A model generated the notes under the pieces. The model searched no databases, was not told the origin of the DNA, and saw nothing but the letters and a program-made list of their open reading frames with translations. A stretch of DNA of 64,000 nucleotides from Hermatobates lingyangjiaoensis (taxonomy: Eukaryota > Arthropoda > Insecta > Hemiptera > Hermatobatidae): the NCBI GenBank assembly GCA_026182355.1, contig JAPFBL010000166.1:310001-374000 (forward strand). The letters run 5' to 3'. A program made the translations under genes and the position numbers. Positions 1 through 11,145 of the stretch are shown one piece after another. Every line of letters starts with the position of its first letter. The stretch's first letter is position 1.

Positions 1-153
1 TTAAATTACTTAGTGCCGACAATCGAGTTCAAAATGGAAGAAGAAGTAAGTTGTAATTTGCCCTTCTTAGATGTCCGGAGCCATAGGTTACCTAAAGTAT
101 TACTCGGCACCGATACTGTATCGGCATACAGAGCGAAGCATTTATATAATTAG
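1..153 (+). pseudogene. Penelope-like element reverse transcriptase fragment
   Basis: Frame 1 reads 50 codons from the window edge to a TAG at 151-153. It contains IEFKMEEE followed by NLPFLDV and later SAYRAKHLY. This matches the layout of the conserved segment of Penelope-like reverse transcriptases, in which an 'I-F-hydrophobic-E' strand precedes LPFLDV and is followed by a VYRKPTHT-like motif; here the last motif is degraded to AYRAKHLY and a stop follows. The rest of the RT lies off the left edge or is lost. Inference: a dead PLE copy. It matters because it shows that full PLE proteins once existed in this genome, next to the many short hammerhead-like PLE units. The identity rests on motif reading, not on a search. 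Confidence 0.72.
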
Positions 154-886
154 TTTATTCCCAAGTATTAAAAAAATTGGTGAAATATCTGAATGGTACT
201 GGAATAATTATCGATAATATACAAAACCCCAACACTTCACTCCACCATTATTGAATCATATAATTTTGCAAATAAAACTAATTCTTCCTTACTTTATTAT
301 CTGTACTTGTAACTTCTTGTAACCATAAATATTTTTAAAAAATTCTTTATTTATTATAAACGTATATCATACATTTTCAGTGAATTTTGATTCATATCAT
401 TTGGTTGTAGTTAACAATACATTCCTATCTAAATTTACAATTACTATTTTGAACAAAAGTATTACATTCACAGTTTAATAAATGCAAATTTAAGCATATA
501 GAAGAAGCACTAAAGGACCTTTATCAATTCCTTTAATTAATCATTAGTTTTTTTTACTTCAGTAATTTGATAGCATTTAAATCATAACATATTAATAAAC
601 ATTGCTAAAATCATTTTGCAAGAAATTTGAACCTGTATGGCTATTAATTGATTGAAAGATATAGGATAGTTAAGTGCCCTTTTAATCATACTATGGAAGC
701 TGTTTTATTCTAAAATATCCACCAACACTCCTTTTCTCTCGTCATGTTCCTTTTTTGACTGATACATAGCAGCCAAAGAAGGCACAACAAATAGATAATA
801 ACGGTGAGGTGTATTTCCTACATTTTATATTTCTTCTCATCTCTTAAGGGAACAACAAATTAGTGAATATATTCTTTTCTAAATTA
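154..886. other. AT-rich stretch without recognisable gene
   Basis: No splice-bounded reading frame, RNA gene or recognisable repeat is visible; the sequence is AT-rich with short homopolymers. Confidence 0.5.
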
Positions 887-981
887 TTAGTTGTGCAATC
901 CGTAATTGTGTGGTATTTACTCATTCTGAGTTAAAATGGATAAACCAACAAAAGTCTCCACACAAATGAAGTTTTATTCAA

Positions 982-1012
982 CGCGTTTCGAACACTTTGT
1001 GTTCATCATCAG
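982..1012 (-). ncRNA. Hammerhead-like motif, family A (left arm)
   Basis: On the minus strand: CTGATGA, one extra T, stem GAACAC/GTGTTC closing an AAA loop, then GAAACGCG. The palindrome ACGCGT follows GAA and could form stem III between two molecules. The core matches the hammerhead consensus apart from the single extra base before stem II. Cleavage is inferred, not shown. Confidence 0.6.
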
Positions 1013-1236
1013 GAGGACACTATAATACAAATTATATCTAATTAGTTACAAAAATTAGAGTGAAATAATAAAATTCAATTAAAAGAATTCAACTTATGTG
1101 AATTACTTATTCATCTGGATGTGGACTAACCCGTCAGTACCACATCCTTGGGTATGTCTTGAATTCTCTTAATTGAATTTTATTATTTCACTCTAATTTT
1201 TGTAACTAATTAGATATAATTTGTATTATAGTGTCC

Positions 1237-1274
1237 TCCTGATGATGAACACAAAGTGTTCGAAACGCGTTGAA
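1237..1274 (+). ncRNA. Hammerhead-like motif, family A (right arm)
   Basis: Plus-strand copy of the same module: CTC, CTGATGA, T, GAACAC-AAA-GTGTTC, GAA, ACGCGT, T, then GAA. The predicted cleavage site is after the T that follows ACGCGT. Stem I would be only 2 bp next to the core, so activity as a monomer is doubtful; the six-base palindrome favours a dimer. Confidence 0.6.
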
Positions 1275-2124
1275 TAAAACTTCATTTGTGTGGAGACTTT
1301 TGTTGGTTTATTCATTTTAGCTCAGAATATTCTTTTCTGTTGTAATAATAGTCATATAATTTATTTTGTTGTAACTATCCAGCACAACTGAAAGCTTTAT
1401 CTGTGAAAACATACTTTACCTGAAATTACTATAAAAAAAAAGATTGGTGACCAATATCATTAAATATTATGCGGTGCTTTTACCTTACCATAATATTCAT
1501 CCATAGAGTTCAAATCGTCCCCTAGAGATAATATAAATATTGTATTTTATCTTCTATTCTGCGCTTTATGCATAGCTATCATTACATTTTAGATATAGAT
1601 ATAGATTATCATATACTTCAAAATTATAGCAAATTATATAACAAAATTATCATAGTAATAGATTATGGGACCTCAAAAAATCTTGGTATATATTTTTCTC
1701 AAAATTTATATTTGCGATTTTCTTTAATTTATTAATGTAAAAAAAGAAGAAATGGTTAAAAACTATAGAATAGTTGATAATCTGTGATTGATAGCGGTGT
1801 AATTACAATTATTGGATTTGGCTTGCAGGCAAGGGGTTGCAGCGAAGGGAAGTGCAGACCCATGTGTAACCTTGATATCAAGGGTAGTCTGCTATTAGGC
1901 CTGATATCCTCACTATCTGCCCAAAACACACCCAACATTCCCCTGTCATTCATATTTTATTATTTTTCATTTACGCTGTATGTAAAATTATATATGCAAG
2001 TATGTTTTTTTTCGTTCAAAATTACATTTTAATATAGAAAATTCAACGTAAATACACGTTTTAGGATACTCTCTCGGTAAAAAGAAATAAATATCGCAAA
2101 TTGCTCTCTTTATCTCTTTATCTA

Positions 2125-2128
<4 letters not shown>

Positions 2129-2198
<70 letters not shown>
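2129..2198. repeat. (TG)n microsatellite
   Basis: About 35 uninterrupted TG units, followed by GA-rich sequence. The ORFs read through it are artefacts. Confidence 0.97.
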
Positions 2199-2206
<8 letters not shown>

Positions 2207-2399
2207 TGAGTATGTGAGAGAGAAAGAGAATATATATGGTTGTCAGTAATGATACACACTGTCTGTGAGTATGTGTAGATGTTTTGGTTTGTGTTGTGTT
2301 TGCATCAGTGTGGGTGTTCATATAGTGTGTGTGAATTATAACACACTAAGTGATTGATAACCACCAAAATGTATATTTAATTTACTGTTGTTCTCTACA

Positions 2400-3170
2400 A
2401 AAACAGCGGCCGTCCCCTAGTGGGGCCGTGCAGCCCTACCATAGGCTGCATTGGCTTTATATCCACTGGTTCATTGAACCAGGGGCTAGAAAGGCCCTGA
2501 GTGTACCTGCAGCTGAGCAGATTTAGGAGACCTTTGGTCCGGAGTTTGATCCGAAACTCTTAAAATAAGTCGGTACTACGGGCGGCGGGGGCCCATGGAC
2601 GGTTTATTCTCCATCCCGCCTCAGAAGTCGGACTCTTAGTGGCTGTTGGTTCTCACCCAAGTTGGGTAGACCCTTGTGGTCGCAGTGTAAGAGGTAGTAG
2701 CTTCTCGGGAGGATGCCTGCTTAGCGTACTGGGGAGTTAGAGACTCCAAACCCCTACGAGTGGAAATGGGTCATGAACTCAGCTGAATGGACTGGACTGC
2801 TGGTATTTGCTTTATAGATGCTTTGAATTTTGATGGGATATCTTCGTGGGGACGATTTAGATACAACCCTCTCTCGAGCCCTTTTTACGAATAGAGAGAC
2901 GAATAAGTGCTCTCTAGCACTTATTAACACAGACCAGATGGAGTTTAGCCAACGATAGATTTGCAATCTCTCTATGAGTCGTTCACTATGGTACTAAAAA
3001 CTCCCCATAATAACGCCCTGATGGAGTTCGATGAACTATCTGTAACAAGCCCTGGTCCCGGGGTAACGGGCATTGCCCTCTTCAGAGAGGGACAACCGAA
3101 TTCTCATGAATCCTGTGGTATTCCTTAAACTGTAAGGCATATGTAAGAAGCCTAGCCAGTTAAAAACAAA
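2400..3170. repeat. GC-rich block, possible LINE 5' region, unclassified
   Basis: About 770 bp with much higher GC than either flank, sharply bounded by AT-rich DNA, and with short GC inverted pairs such as CCCTAGTGGGGCC and CCAGTTGG-like pieces. No long open frame runs through it; the 70-codon minus-strand reading inside is not convincing. Both the composition and the absence of splice-like edges suggest an inserted element, for example the untranslated head of a non-LTR retrotransposon. I do not recognise the family. Confidence 0.4.
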
Positions 3171-5160
3171 GCAGCAAATTCAGCATCAATATGACACTTT
3201 TAAATGAATCCTGCATTAGGAAAAAAATAGTTTTTTTGTAATTCAGTAGAAATTTGTTCACACGATTGTGATTAAAATCTATGTTTTTAGTTATTATTTA
3301 ACACGCACAGGGTACAGTTTGCGTTGAAGTTGAATTTATATTTAGTTATTTAAAAGTGAATGTTTATGAGGTAAAAAAAAGTAGAGCGTTCTCTCACAGG
3401 AAAAGTTTATTAAATAGTTAATAAAAACAAAAACAGCAGTTTGGTTGTGTTGTCCATGTTAGTATTCTAGACCATGGTTTCCCAAAGTTGGCTTCGGAAC
3501 CTCTTTCTTAAAGAAAACTAAATGCGTTATATGAAAAAATGAAACGGCTGTAGACATTTAATTATTTATTTGTTCTTAAACCAAACATTAATAGTTAGTA
3601 TTAAAATTGGAAATTACTGTTTTTCTTATGTATTTTAGAAATTGTCTTGTTAGTACTCCGTAAAAAAACCTTTGCTCTGCTCAGAGGGCTTCACGGTGTC
3701 CTGAAGTTTGGCAAACGCTAGCCTAGATCACTGGACTAAGAACGTGTGTTAGTGTTTTATCATTGGATATTAGCATCCACACCGTTATATGACTTTATTG
3801 ATCAACAGAGGCTGAACCATTCATATCTTTAAATATGACCAACATAACAGCTTTCTCACGTACTTTTCTGACTCTTTTTTTGACACACAGGTTACAGTTA
3901 AATGAAATGCAAAAACTAGAAAAAAAAGCGCAAGATCATTCAAAACCAGATCAGAATAAATATTTTGTTTTGCAAGTTCATTATTACAACTAACCATAAG
4001 CCAGTTTTCAATGAATGTGACTACATTTTTAGAGATTTTTTTTTATTAAATTACTGCATTTTCAAATAGTTATTTAAAACTATTAAATTTAAAGAATTTC
4101 TTAAGAATAATTGCATCTTAAGGAAATGATTTGATTATTTTGTCTGGTTAATTATTTTGAACAACATATTTGTAAATCAGTAAAACAAACGATTCGTTGA
4201 ATTTTCTTGAAATGAAACATAAGTTTTGCAATTGGAAATGGTTTTGTTCAATCAAAGCTAGGTATGCAACATTTTTCCTTTTGCTTTCTCGGATAAAAAT
4301 GTAAATATAATACGGTTCCATAAGTTGAAGGGAAAAATTAGTTTGGTATTACTACAGAAATCGTTGAAGATCAAAGGAATTCTCAAGTATATATGATTTC
4401 AGTCCACATTCAGCTTGTATTACTGACAATTCTTCTCTTTCATATGATTTAATTCTACAGAGATATACAATAACTTTCCAATTTCCAATATTTCACCTAC
4501 TATTAAGTTAAAAAAAATTACAACTGAATTTTTTTTTCAAAAAGCAATTGTACAAATACAAAAAGTAATTGTAATAAGCTAAATGTATCCGAAGACAACT
4601 AATATGGAAAATCGAAAGACTTTACTAAATTTCACACAAAAAGAGAGGAAAAGTGACATTTTTCTATTTTGATTAAGTTGTTATAGATTCTTAATTTTAC
4701 AAGTCTTAATATAAGCTGGAGTTGAAGTAGTCATTGAGTAAACATTCATTGAATTCACAGGAATAAACAGTTCACTGTTCCTGTTCATTGTTATTGTTCA
4801 TTGAATAAACAGGATTTTACCTCAATTACTTCTCTGATTAATGTCATGAATGACATTATTTTTAAAGTTAAACCTCATTTTACTGACTTTCTGGGGAAAC
4901 ATATTTTTATTGGAAATTTTAAACATAATAATTAAAGATAATCATTCACTGATATAGTAGTGCTTGTGTTTAACTTTACTGTAATTAAACATGCTGTGAA
5001 ATCAAAGGAAACCATTTAGAAATAACCAAAGAAAAAGCAATGATTAATGAATGATTAAAATCGGGAGAAAAAATTGATTAATAGCAGGAATCTAATCTTT
5101 AAACATATTCCAATACGTGATCAAGGAGTATGGCAGAGTTTCTTTGGTTAGTTATGTTAA
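3171..5160. other. AT-rich intergenic or intronic DNA
   Basis: No gene seen. A few short direct repeats occur around 4741-4810 (GTTCATTG-type units). If the gene at 6087 extends leftward, this could be intron. Confidence 0.5.
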
Positions 5161-5600
5161 CAATTTTTACTTCACTATAACTAAACTATACCGTTTATAA
5201 AAAATGTCATCTTGTATTTTTGAAGAATTTACATGCTTTAATTTCTCAAAGTCTTTTTTTAACGTTTTATGGATGTTGTCTATGTGGGGGTTGGCTGAGT
5301 TTATATATCAAAAAATTTCTGGCACCTTTCAGGCTACAACATTTGATGGATCAAATTTATATTTTACACCAAAATGGCCCCTTTTGTGTAGATGTTTCCT
5401 ATTAGTTTTTTTATAATAATGCGACATGGAAACTCACTTTTTTAGGTAAAATGTGATTGCAGATACTTTATTTCTCATAAACTATTGACTGTAATGTAAT
5501 CAAATGTTGAAATTATTATTTTAGAACTAACAGCAACATTGCTTAAAAATTTTTTAGATTTTTTCAGTAAACAAAATAATAATTTTTCAGTAAAAATAAA
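5161..5600 (+). repeat. Family I element, diverged partial copy
   Basis: The left end (CAATTTTTACTTCACTATAA) aligns with the start of the full family I copy at 32500. The ATTTGATGGATCAAATTTATATTTTACACC region (5340-5370) aligns with 32703-32730. The GT-microsatellite site is reduced to TATGTGGGGG. Open frames here come from the repeat. Confidence 0.7.
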
Positions 5601-5618
5601 AAAAATAATAAAATAATA

Positions 5619-6020
5619 AGGGTTGGCCCAGTGAAAACAACAAGTAGAAATAGATCCGCTGCGAAAGAGTGGGGATGGGCATTTAGGAGATACGGTAACA
5701 AAGGTGTCAGGTATGCTTGAAAATCCTAAATGCCCATCCCCACTCTTTCGCAGCGGATCTATTTCCTACTTGTTTTCACTGGACCAACCCTTCAGCACCA
5801 CATCCTTCGGTATGTCTTGAATTCCCTTAATTGAATTTTATTATTTCACTCTAATTTTGTAACTGATTAGATATAATTTGTATTATAGTGTCTTCCTGAT
5901 GATGAACACAAAGTGTTCGAAACGCTTGAATAAAACTTTATTTGTGTGGAGACTTTTGTTTGTTTATCCATTTTACCTCAGAATGAGTAAATACCACACA
6001 ATTACGGATTGCACAACTAA
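5619..6020. repeat. Composite foldback: GC-rich hairpin fused to a family A unit
   Basis: 5619-5688 and 5724-5791 are inverted arms of about 70 bp, near-perfect, with a 35-bp loop; they contain GATCCGCTGCGAAAGAG and its complement. The right arm runs directly into a family A unit (5784-6020) in the same orientation as the right arm of the 887-1330 element, including its terminal sequence and a plus-strand hammerhead-like motif at 5896-5925. The composite ends 66 bp before the splice acceptor of the exon at 6087. Confidence 0.85.
5896..5925 (+). ncRNA. Hammerhead-like motif, family A
   Basis: CTGATGA, T, GAACAC-AAA-GTGTTC, GAAACGC. Core and stem II are intact, but the stem III palindrome has lost its last bases (ACGCTT instead of ACGCGT). 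Confidence 0.5.
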
Positions 6021-6086
6021 TGACTTAAAGATAGAATTATTAAATTATTATGATTAGTAAAATAATTGGAGCGGTTTGTTTTGCAG

Positions 6087-6474
6087 AGTCAGCTGATATG
6101 GGGATTGTAGTTTCTGGTCACCAGCACAGCTCAGTTCCGTGCACTGTTGGTCCTGTATACAGCAGAGTTCCTGAGAGTTTTAATCAAACAGTTACTGATC
6201 AAAGTTCTCCGAATACATCAACGGGTAGTGGGGACAACTTTAAATCTGATGATGCTTCCTCTATGAGAAAAAAGAAAAACGTTTGGTTTTGGGTCAGCCA
6301 ATCAGGAGATGGATTAACAGATGTTTTAGAAAAGAGAAACACTTGCAAGGAAGAACTAAAGAAGCAAGGTTCAGTGGTGCAGAGGTATACTAAACCTGGA
6401 AGTCGTCAGAAAGCAAGAAAGGAACTTCGTCATTTACACGTTCAAACTACCACCAATACACAGTTGCAGTTACG
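6087..6474 (+). CDS. Internal coding exon of an unidentified gene
   Basis: The exon follows a good acceptor (TTTGTTTTGCAG, ending at 6086) and stays open for about 129 codons, starting mid-codon; the ATG at 6050 lies in the intron and is not the start. The protein begins ...SADMGIVVSGHQHSSVP, has a polar Ser/Thr/Asn-rich part, then a basic patch (MRKKKNVWFWVSQSGDG) and a charged segment rich in Lys, Glu and Arg. No signal peptide, membrane segment or catalytic motif is visible, so this looks like a cytoplasmic tail or disordered region. The likely donor is ACG|GTTAGT at 6474/6475. Joining to 9908 preserves the frame (CG + G gives Arg) and leads to a stop 47 codons later. Upstream exons are not seen in the window. 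I do not recognise the family. It stands out from its AT-rich flanks by balanced codon use. Confidence 0.72.
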
Positions 6475-6593
6475 GTTAGTATGCAATCTTAGTAAAAAGA
6501 GAGTGTAATGAATAAAAAACAAGGGGACAGTAATCCAAATAAAGGGAATTTAAACACTACTAGTTGATTCTAATGTAGTGAAATCAGTTATTA

Positions 6594-6720
6594 TATGGTA
6601 TTTACTCATTGTAGGGTAAAAATCTAATTTAATGGTCTCCACATATAAAAATTTAATGATATAAACAACGCGTTTCGAACACTACGTGGAGACCATTTCA
6701 TTAGATTTTTACCCTACAAC
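6594..6720. repeat. Family A-related mini foldback
   Basis: Arms 6609-6642 and 6686-6719 are reverse complements (TTGTAGGGTAAAAATCTAAT... and its complement). The loop keeps half of the hammerhead-like module (CGCGTTTCGAACAC), so the ribozyme core is broken. The GGTATTTACTCATTG terminal sequence is present on the left side. Confidence 0.8.
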
Positions 6721-6729
6721 TACTAGTTG

Positions 6730-7140
6730 ACCTGACGAACTTAAATCAACTACCTAATGATCAATGAATGTCACGTCAACTTTAGCTAAAATTAATTTAG
6801 TATTTAATTAATTAAGATAAAAGCTGACCCGACATAAGTTGTCCAATAAACCGCACTTTCATGAATGGTGTAATTATAATTAGTATCGTACAGGACTGAT
6901 CTGAGACTGAAATCAGCGTGAGTGGTTCATTTGGACGAGCAGTGTTCACTCAAGTGGTTTGTAGTCTAGATTCTTGTTGCTCGTTTGTTTCAGATTTCAG
7001 AATCCATTATGATGATGTCTTATTATGATGACTTTGATTTGTGCCTGTAAATTAATTAAAGCAATTTAGGTATGTCCAATTATCAATGTGATACAGCTCA
7101 TCTAGTGAGTAGCAATCAAGATGGCGGTGGACGTAGAGAT
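6730..7140 (+). repeat. Unknown interspersed repeat, copy 1
   Basis: Aligns in inverse orientation with 16200-16565. Shared blocks include TCAATGAATGTC, GACTGAAATCAGCG-type sequence, GAGTGGTTC and GAGCAGTG-like segments, and CTCGTTTGTTTC. No coding capacity that I trust. It lies inside the intron. Confidence 0.7.
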
Positions 7141-8159
7141 ACTGTAGAAGAAGACACTGTCTTTTATACATAACCATAGATTTTAATTCATAGATACTGT
7201 GGCTATCAGATTTAGATGGTGGTCATTAGCGAATACAGGGAAAGAAATCATATTCAGCAATAACAGTATTAGTACCTTTAATATGGAATTAAAAGCAAAA
7301 TAAAATAATTAGGTAGAAATGTTAAAACTTATGTTTAGATTGATAAGAATATTGCAAGAAGTTTTATGTAATTTGTTATAGCTCTTTATGGAATATAATT
7401 ACGTGTAAATATGTAATACAAATCAAGCGTTTTGAACACCTATTGTTGTTTTTCAAGTTACATTATTACTACAGTAGTTGGAACGAAAGTAAAGTCCTTT
7501 CCATTTATAGCAATAGTTTATCTAACCTTAGAAAGAGCATTACATAGTTAACGCCTAGTTCCTATAAGATATTTGCATGTCAACAGCTAAATTATTTTCA
7601 TAACATAAGCAAATAACACATTGTAACTCTTCCCATGACTTTTATTGTAATTATTTTATCGCGTCACTGACACTGTCACCAAAATATCTGATGCCATGCT
7701 GATAAACTAACGCAGGTAACATAAAAGAAACTCGCTTACATAAAGCAGTTTTTTTTGTTAAAAAAAATTTCTCAAGTCCTTTCCAATTGTCCTTTCTTTA
7801 AAGCAAATAATAAAGTTAAGTTGCTTAAGGGTTTGGTAATTTTTAGTAATAGATTGCCTACAAATTGCAGTGAACGTCACTTTGATCTTTTTTTTTAAAT
7901 GTAATACATAATTACAATAATGAAGTCCAAACCAAAATGAAAAAGAAAAACAAAAGAAATAAATAGTCTAATTTTTCTGCATAATTACATTATTTAATCT
8001 CTATGTAACTACTATTATTTATAATATTAGTTGAATAACCAACATTTTAATCTTATTATGCTTTTAATGTAAAGTTAGTAAGTTGATATCTTGCTTATAA
8101 ATATTACAATTTTCAGTTTTCACTACAATGCTTATTAAATAATGACTGTCTGGTACATT

Positions 8160-8310
8160 CTTGTAAACATGACTTCCTTCCTTGCATATTGCTCTTCTCC
8201 TCCCTCTGTTCTGCTCCAATAAAGAAATACTCCCCGAAATCATTTCACCAATCCCCTACCTTCTCATTTACTTACAAGCCTTCATCTACCTCATCACATT
8301 CTTATATTTC
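8160..8310. repeat. Pyrimidine-rich tract in intron
   Basis: The plus strand is strongly C/T-rich (for example CTTCTCCTCCCTCTG) inside AT-rich DNA. The 64-codon frame over it is low-complexity and not taken as a gene. Confidence 0.6.
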
Positions 8311-9907
8311 ACGTTGTATATTCTTTATTGATGTTTGTTCTAATATACTACAGTTTTGTAATTTATTTTCAAATATAACATAAAAATAAAACACTGCTAA
8401 TTCTATTAGTGTTATCATGATAATCTGTTTGATATTCCCAATATGATTAAACACCATGTAGTAAATGATTCTAAAACTATGAAGAAGAAAAGAGCAAAGA
8501 AAAGGCGTTTAAGTTGAGTGAGATAGAAATAATATTCAAGACACTATGAGCATCATATCTTTTGTATTCTGTTAGGATAATAGGCAATTCATTTTAAACT
8601 AATATGCTAAAACAAATACTGAATTTCTTTAATGCCTATTAATTTAGTGTAGATACGTGGTTTACTTTAATTATATAAATTAAATTAGCAATTTCATTCT
8701 ATAATGTTACCACAGTACATGACGTACTTGAACGAATCACTCTAGGGTTTCAACTCGTTTGGTTTTGACTGGTCACGTCTTGGTTGAGATGCATTTCTTT
8801 GTATTCTGTCTGGAACAGTCTAAAAATAAACTGAAAATATATTTCTTAAGTATAACTTATCTCATTTATCAGCAAATGTGACGTTCAGGAATCAAAAAAA
8901 ATATTACACACAAGTTTTGTGTAATAAAAGAGACTCTTTTCAAATGTTAACTCATAAATGTAAGTCTTTTACATATGAGTGTTTTAATATCCAGCACACC
9001 TTTTTTTTCTTCAATATACTTTTTCTTATCGGTTGTTGGTTGTTTTCAAATAATAGTATGACGTTTATAGTGATGTCTGCTTAGAAAAATCGAAAAGAAA
9101 TATTGTTTACATCCTACTTTTTTGATAATGATAGAAAACATAAATTATCCTTAAACTCTTTTTAGAAAAAAGTATGTAGTTTATGAAGATCACAAATAAA
9201 TAATTTAAGTTAAAGTTATATTCTTTTTCTTTAAAAAGTTGCCATATTGAATTTTGATATCAGGATTAAAATTCATGTAAAATCATTTAAATATTTCGAA
9301 AATTTACATAATTATATTGAATTTTAACTGAAAAAATAGTTTCGTTACAAGTTTCTTACAACTACTTCAGAAACACAGTCACTAACAAAAAAAATCTACA
9401 AGGGCCTTCACTCAGCTTCACTTTTAGTAAAAATAATTTGAAACTTGTAGACTATCAATTGAGTATTGGTTTTATTTTAATGTATCTATCGTGTATATGC
9501 AACATCAAAATCTCTGATAAGTATTGCCAAACTAATAGGTGATAAATTTAATGATTTCATTCTTTTTGTTCTTGTTGTATACATTTAAATAGCTATAATG
9601 AACCTTGAAATCAGTGATCTACAACAATTTGTATGTTGTTAATCTGCAGGTCGTGCCCATGGTGAAAGACATATGCCATATTTCAATATTAAACATCTAT
9701 TATACTTTGAAAGTAAATAAAACGGTATGATACAATACCATACAATTCATGTAATAATACTGATTTGGTGTAATAATGATGGAGATAATATATAATTATA
9801 TTATTTTTATTATATAATATATATTATATATAATTACCGCAATTTAAATCAAATAAATGAAACTACATTAATTGCATACATTTCTATTGATAATTTATTG
9901 TTTTCAG

Positions 9908-10049
9908 GTTAGGACATAATGAGAAGAAAGATTTAGTAAGCCCTGGAAGACTTCAAAACAGATGGGATGCAATGGCTAATGAATCGCGAACCAGACTGTG
10001 CATCAGTACAGGCAGCCATAGCTACAGAAACCTCCCTCCTGCTAAATAG
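9908..10049 (+). CDS. Terminal coding exon of the unidentified gene
   Basis: Follows the acceptor TTGTTTTCAG. The first base completes an Arg codon started at 6473-6474; 46 further residues end at TAG 10047-10049. The peptide starts LGHNEKKDLVSPGRLQNRWD and ends in NLPPAK. It is basic and polar, with no membrane segment or known motif. Codon use is balanced compared with the AT-rich surroundings, and the sequence has no internal stop in the frame set by the upstream exon, which is the main support. It would be the C-terminus of the protein encoded from upstream exons. The exon was missed by ORF calling because it lacks an ATG at its start. Function unknown. Confidence 0.68.
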
Positions 10050-10051
10050 TC

Positions 10052-10057
10052 AATAAA
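10052..10057 (+). promoter_or_regulatory. Candidate polyadenylation signal
   Basis: AATAAA two bases after the stop codon of the terminal exon. It is very close to the stop and the region is AT-rich, so the true 3' end may be further downstream. Confidence 0.3.
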
Positions 10058-10499
10058 ACTATTCTTCTCATTCACTTTATGGAATTACATCTAATCATTT
10101 CAACTGAAGCTCTACATTGCTGGAGCTATTGGAGAACAAATTAGATAGAATTAATAATTTGAAAAGGAATTTATATATAACCATTGCATAATTCAATGCA
10201 AAATCATGTCAAAATTATTGTATAACTTTTGATTCAAGAAACATTGAACTGGTGCTGTTAAGTGATAACAACATTTAAAAATAAACTTGGAAACATAAAT
10301 TATTCAGTTGCTAATAGGACAGAACGAAGTATTATAGGGTACACTTAATATCACCTCTGGCAGGTAAGGTGCTATAATGAAATCGTAGTGCAGATGTTGG
10401 ATGTGATACCTAAATTATTTTAAATGTACTGGGTACTTACAAAAATTGTTTTATAATAAACAAGCGTTCTAACATAATGGTGGTATTTTCCACTCTTGT

Positions 10500-10640
10500 T
10501 CCTATATATATAACGGAGTTTTGCACTCCATCCTTCGACGTGGAGGGAGATCTCTCATTTCATCCTCTCATCTAGTCTACTCCTGATGACGAAAAACAGT
10601 TCAAAATATTGAGAATTCTGTGAGTATATATAATATATAT
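10500..10640 (+). repeat. Family K unit with hammerhead-like motif
   Basis: Bounded by short TA tracts. At 10583-10608: CTGATGA, C, GAA...TTC hairpin, then AAAATATTGAG. The base corresponding to catalytic G12 is A (TTCA in place of the expected TTCG). CTC before the core pairs with GAG after the predicted cleavage site. Confidence 0.6.
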
Positions 10641-10790
10641 ATAATTGAGTTGGGTTTTTGACTCTAACGAAGACCGCTTGTTACGGTTGAAAGATCTTAG
10701 TCTTGTTTTCCCATTTCTTATTGTGGTTTGATCATTGATTGTTATTTTACGTGTTTATGTGAAAGCTTTATATATATATATGAAGTTTAA
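10641..10790 (+). repeat. Family B unit, single copy
   Basis: At 10660-10700: GACT, CTAACGA (one core change, G5 to A), A, GACCG...CGGTT stem II, GAA, AGATCT, T, AGTC. GACT and AGTC pair as a 4-bp stem I. The downstream tail (CCCATTTCTTATTGTGGTTTGATCATTGATTG region) is shared with all B copies, and the unit ends in a TA tract. Confidence 0.8.
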
Positions 10791-10872
10791 ACCACTATGG
10801 AAAAAGAAAAACAATAGAAAAAAATGCTCTGAGGCCTTTCATCAGAGAGGAAACAAAGTAAAAACTGAGTAG

Positions 10873-10875
<3 letters not shown>

Positions 10876-10915
<40 letters not shown>
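10876..10915. repeat. (TA)n microsatellite
   Basis: About 20 TA units separating family B and C units. Confidence 0.95.
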
Positions 10916-10917
<2 letters not shown>

Positions 10918-10919
<2 letters not shown>

Positions 10920-11145
10920 CAGTTCAAAATTGAAGATAGATAGCACAAAAAGTAAAGAAACACACTTACAGATTCAAATCCGTCTTCAGGAGAAAAGAGA
11001 AAGGGAGACCAAAGAGAAAGACGGATTACCCAAAATTTGATTCTGTGTGTTTCTGTACATTATGTGCTACCTATCTTCAAGTTTGGACTGTTATTGTGAC
11101 CAGTTTGGATCGTCTTTCCGTTTATCAAGTGAATATATATATATA
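10918..11145. repeat. Family C foldback, degraded
   Basis: Inverted arms: AACACACTTACAGATTC-type left arm and GATTCTGTGTGTTTCTG right arm. Both hammerhead-like cores are broken: the left keeps CTGAAGACGGA without the GAAAA part, the right keeps AGACGGATTACCCAAAATTTGA without CTGA. The unit ends at the TA tract near 11135. Confidence 0.7.

Larger units (their letters stand above)
887..1330. repeat. Family A foldback element, inverted dimer
   Basis: Two arms of about 170 bp (923-1092 and 1159-1328) are near-perfect reverse complements around a 66-bp loop. The left flank 887-922 has the terminal sequence seen again, inverted, at 5985-6020 and in shortened form at 6594, 23660 and 34975 (core GGTATTTACTCAT). 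Each arm carries one hammerhead-like module, minus strand in the left arm and plus strand in the right. Inference: a head-to-head pair of PLE-type terminal units. Confidence 0.85.
6475..9907 (+). other. Intron between the two coding exons
   Basis: Bounded by GTTAGT and a TTGTTTTCAG acceptor. The intron holds a family A foldback (6594-6720), an unknown repeat (6730-7140) and a pyrimidine-rich tract around 8160-8310; the remainder is AT-rich. GTTAG occurs exactly at both exon edges, so the exact cut could slide by a few bases without changing the protein much. Confidence 0.65.

Noticed and set aside
1784..2032. 82-codon plus-strand frame and possible exon after TTGCAG
   Set aside because: The frame decays into AT-rich low-complexity residues and no matching donor or partner exon is seen.
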